This document shows positions 24,295 to 24,336 of a DNA stretch of 24,336 nt, piece after piece (position 1 is the stretch's first letter; every line of letters begins with the position of its first letter). This stretch comes from an uncultured Eubacteriales bacterium (GTDB taxonomy: Bacteria; Bacillota; Clostridia; Oscillospirales; Acutalibacteraceae): positions 1 to 24,336 of the forward strand of contig CAKUZC010000003.1 in NCBI GenBank assembly GCA_934718145.1, in the 5' to 3' direction. Position numbers and translations under genes: made by a program. The notes under the pieces were generated by a model. It saw only the letters and a list, made by a program, of their open reading frames with translations, ran no database searches and was not told the origin of the DNA.

Positions 24295-24320
24295 AAAAAA
24301 GCCACTCATTTTGCGAGTGG
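24295..24320 (-). terminator. Terminator of a gene beyond the right edge
   Basis: The stem CCACTC/GAGTGG (24302-24307 with 24315-24320) has a 7-base loop, followed on the minus strand by six T. It terminates a minus-strand transcript entering from outside the window. Confidence 0.85.
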
Positions 24321-24336
24321 TACTTTTAGCAATTCA

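Noticed and set aside
24231..24305. N-terminal extension of the GNAT protein (MAFLFAKN...)
   Set aside because: Its GTG start is inside a terminator hairpin of the upstream gene and the extension is outside the GNAT domain.

Overview
The window is AT-rich DNA from a low-GC Firmicute (Bacillota). The support for this is strong GGAGG-type ribosome sites, TTG and GTG starts, TTGACA/TATAAT promoters, ECF-type vitamin uptake, and a Mur ligase with the meso-diaminopimelate signature DNPR. I cannot name the genus. No phage, transposon, rRNA or CRISPR array is visible. The layout is chromosomal, with housekeeping genes on both sides of an accessory surface-protein region.

Region 1 (1-2979) has the 3' part of a 6-phosphofructokinase gene, a RibU-like ECF S component with a structured leader, tRNA-Arg(CCT), and a 325-residue protein of unknown function. 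That last gene's promoter has a (TA)9 tract as its -35/-10 spacer, a classic layout for slipped-strand phase variation. Region 2 (2963-7892, minus strand) has a likely trpS-murE-murF operon preceded by a DUF2752 membrane protein and a DJ-1/PfpI-family protein. Region 3 (8029-11791, plus strand) is a two-gene heterodimeric ABC exporter with one degenerate ATP site.

Region 4 (11801-20309, minus strand) is the most interesting part. Three exported proteins carry SipW-dependent-type signal peptides (hydrophobic core, Y-A, then FSTNL or FFTEL). They are a 228-aa protein, its 262-aa paralogue, and a 926-aa protein built from two copies of a unit of about 400 residues. Between them are an ER/SipW-type (Ser-His) signal peptidase with an unusually large multi-spanning N-terminal domain and a DUF5305 membrane protein. 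This resembles the logic of tapA-sipW-tasA (a dedicated signal peptidase plus fibre or matrix substrates), but the gene set is different and larger. Directly downstream are two unrelated cytoplasmic unknowns (182 and 292 aa), each driven by a near-identical copy of a promoter-leader cassette of about 120 bp. The 228-aa gene has a related promoter, so the whole block may be co-regulated.

Region 5 (20399-24336) has tRNA-Pro(GGG), a secreted C39-like cysteine peptidase, a carboxymuconolactone decarboxylase-cupin fusion followed by an aldo/keto reductase, a small unknown protein, a GNAT acetyltransferase, and the terminator of a gene lying beyond the right edge.
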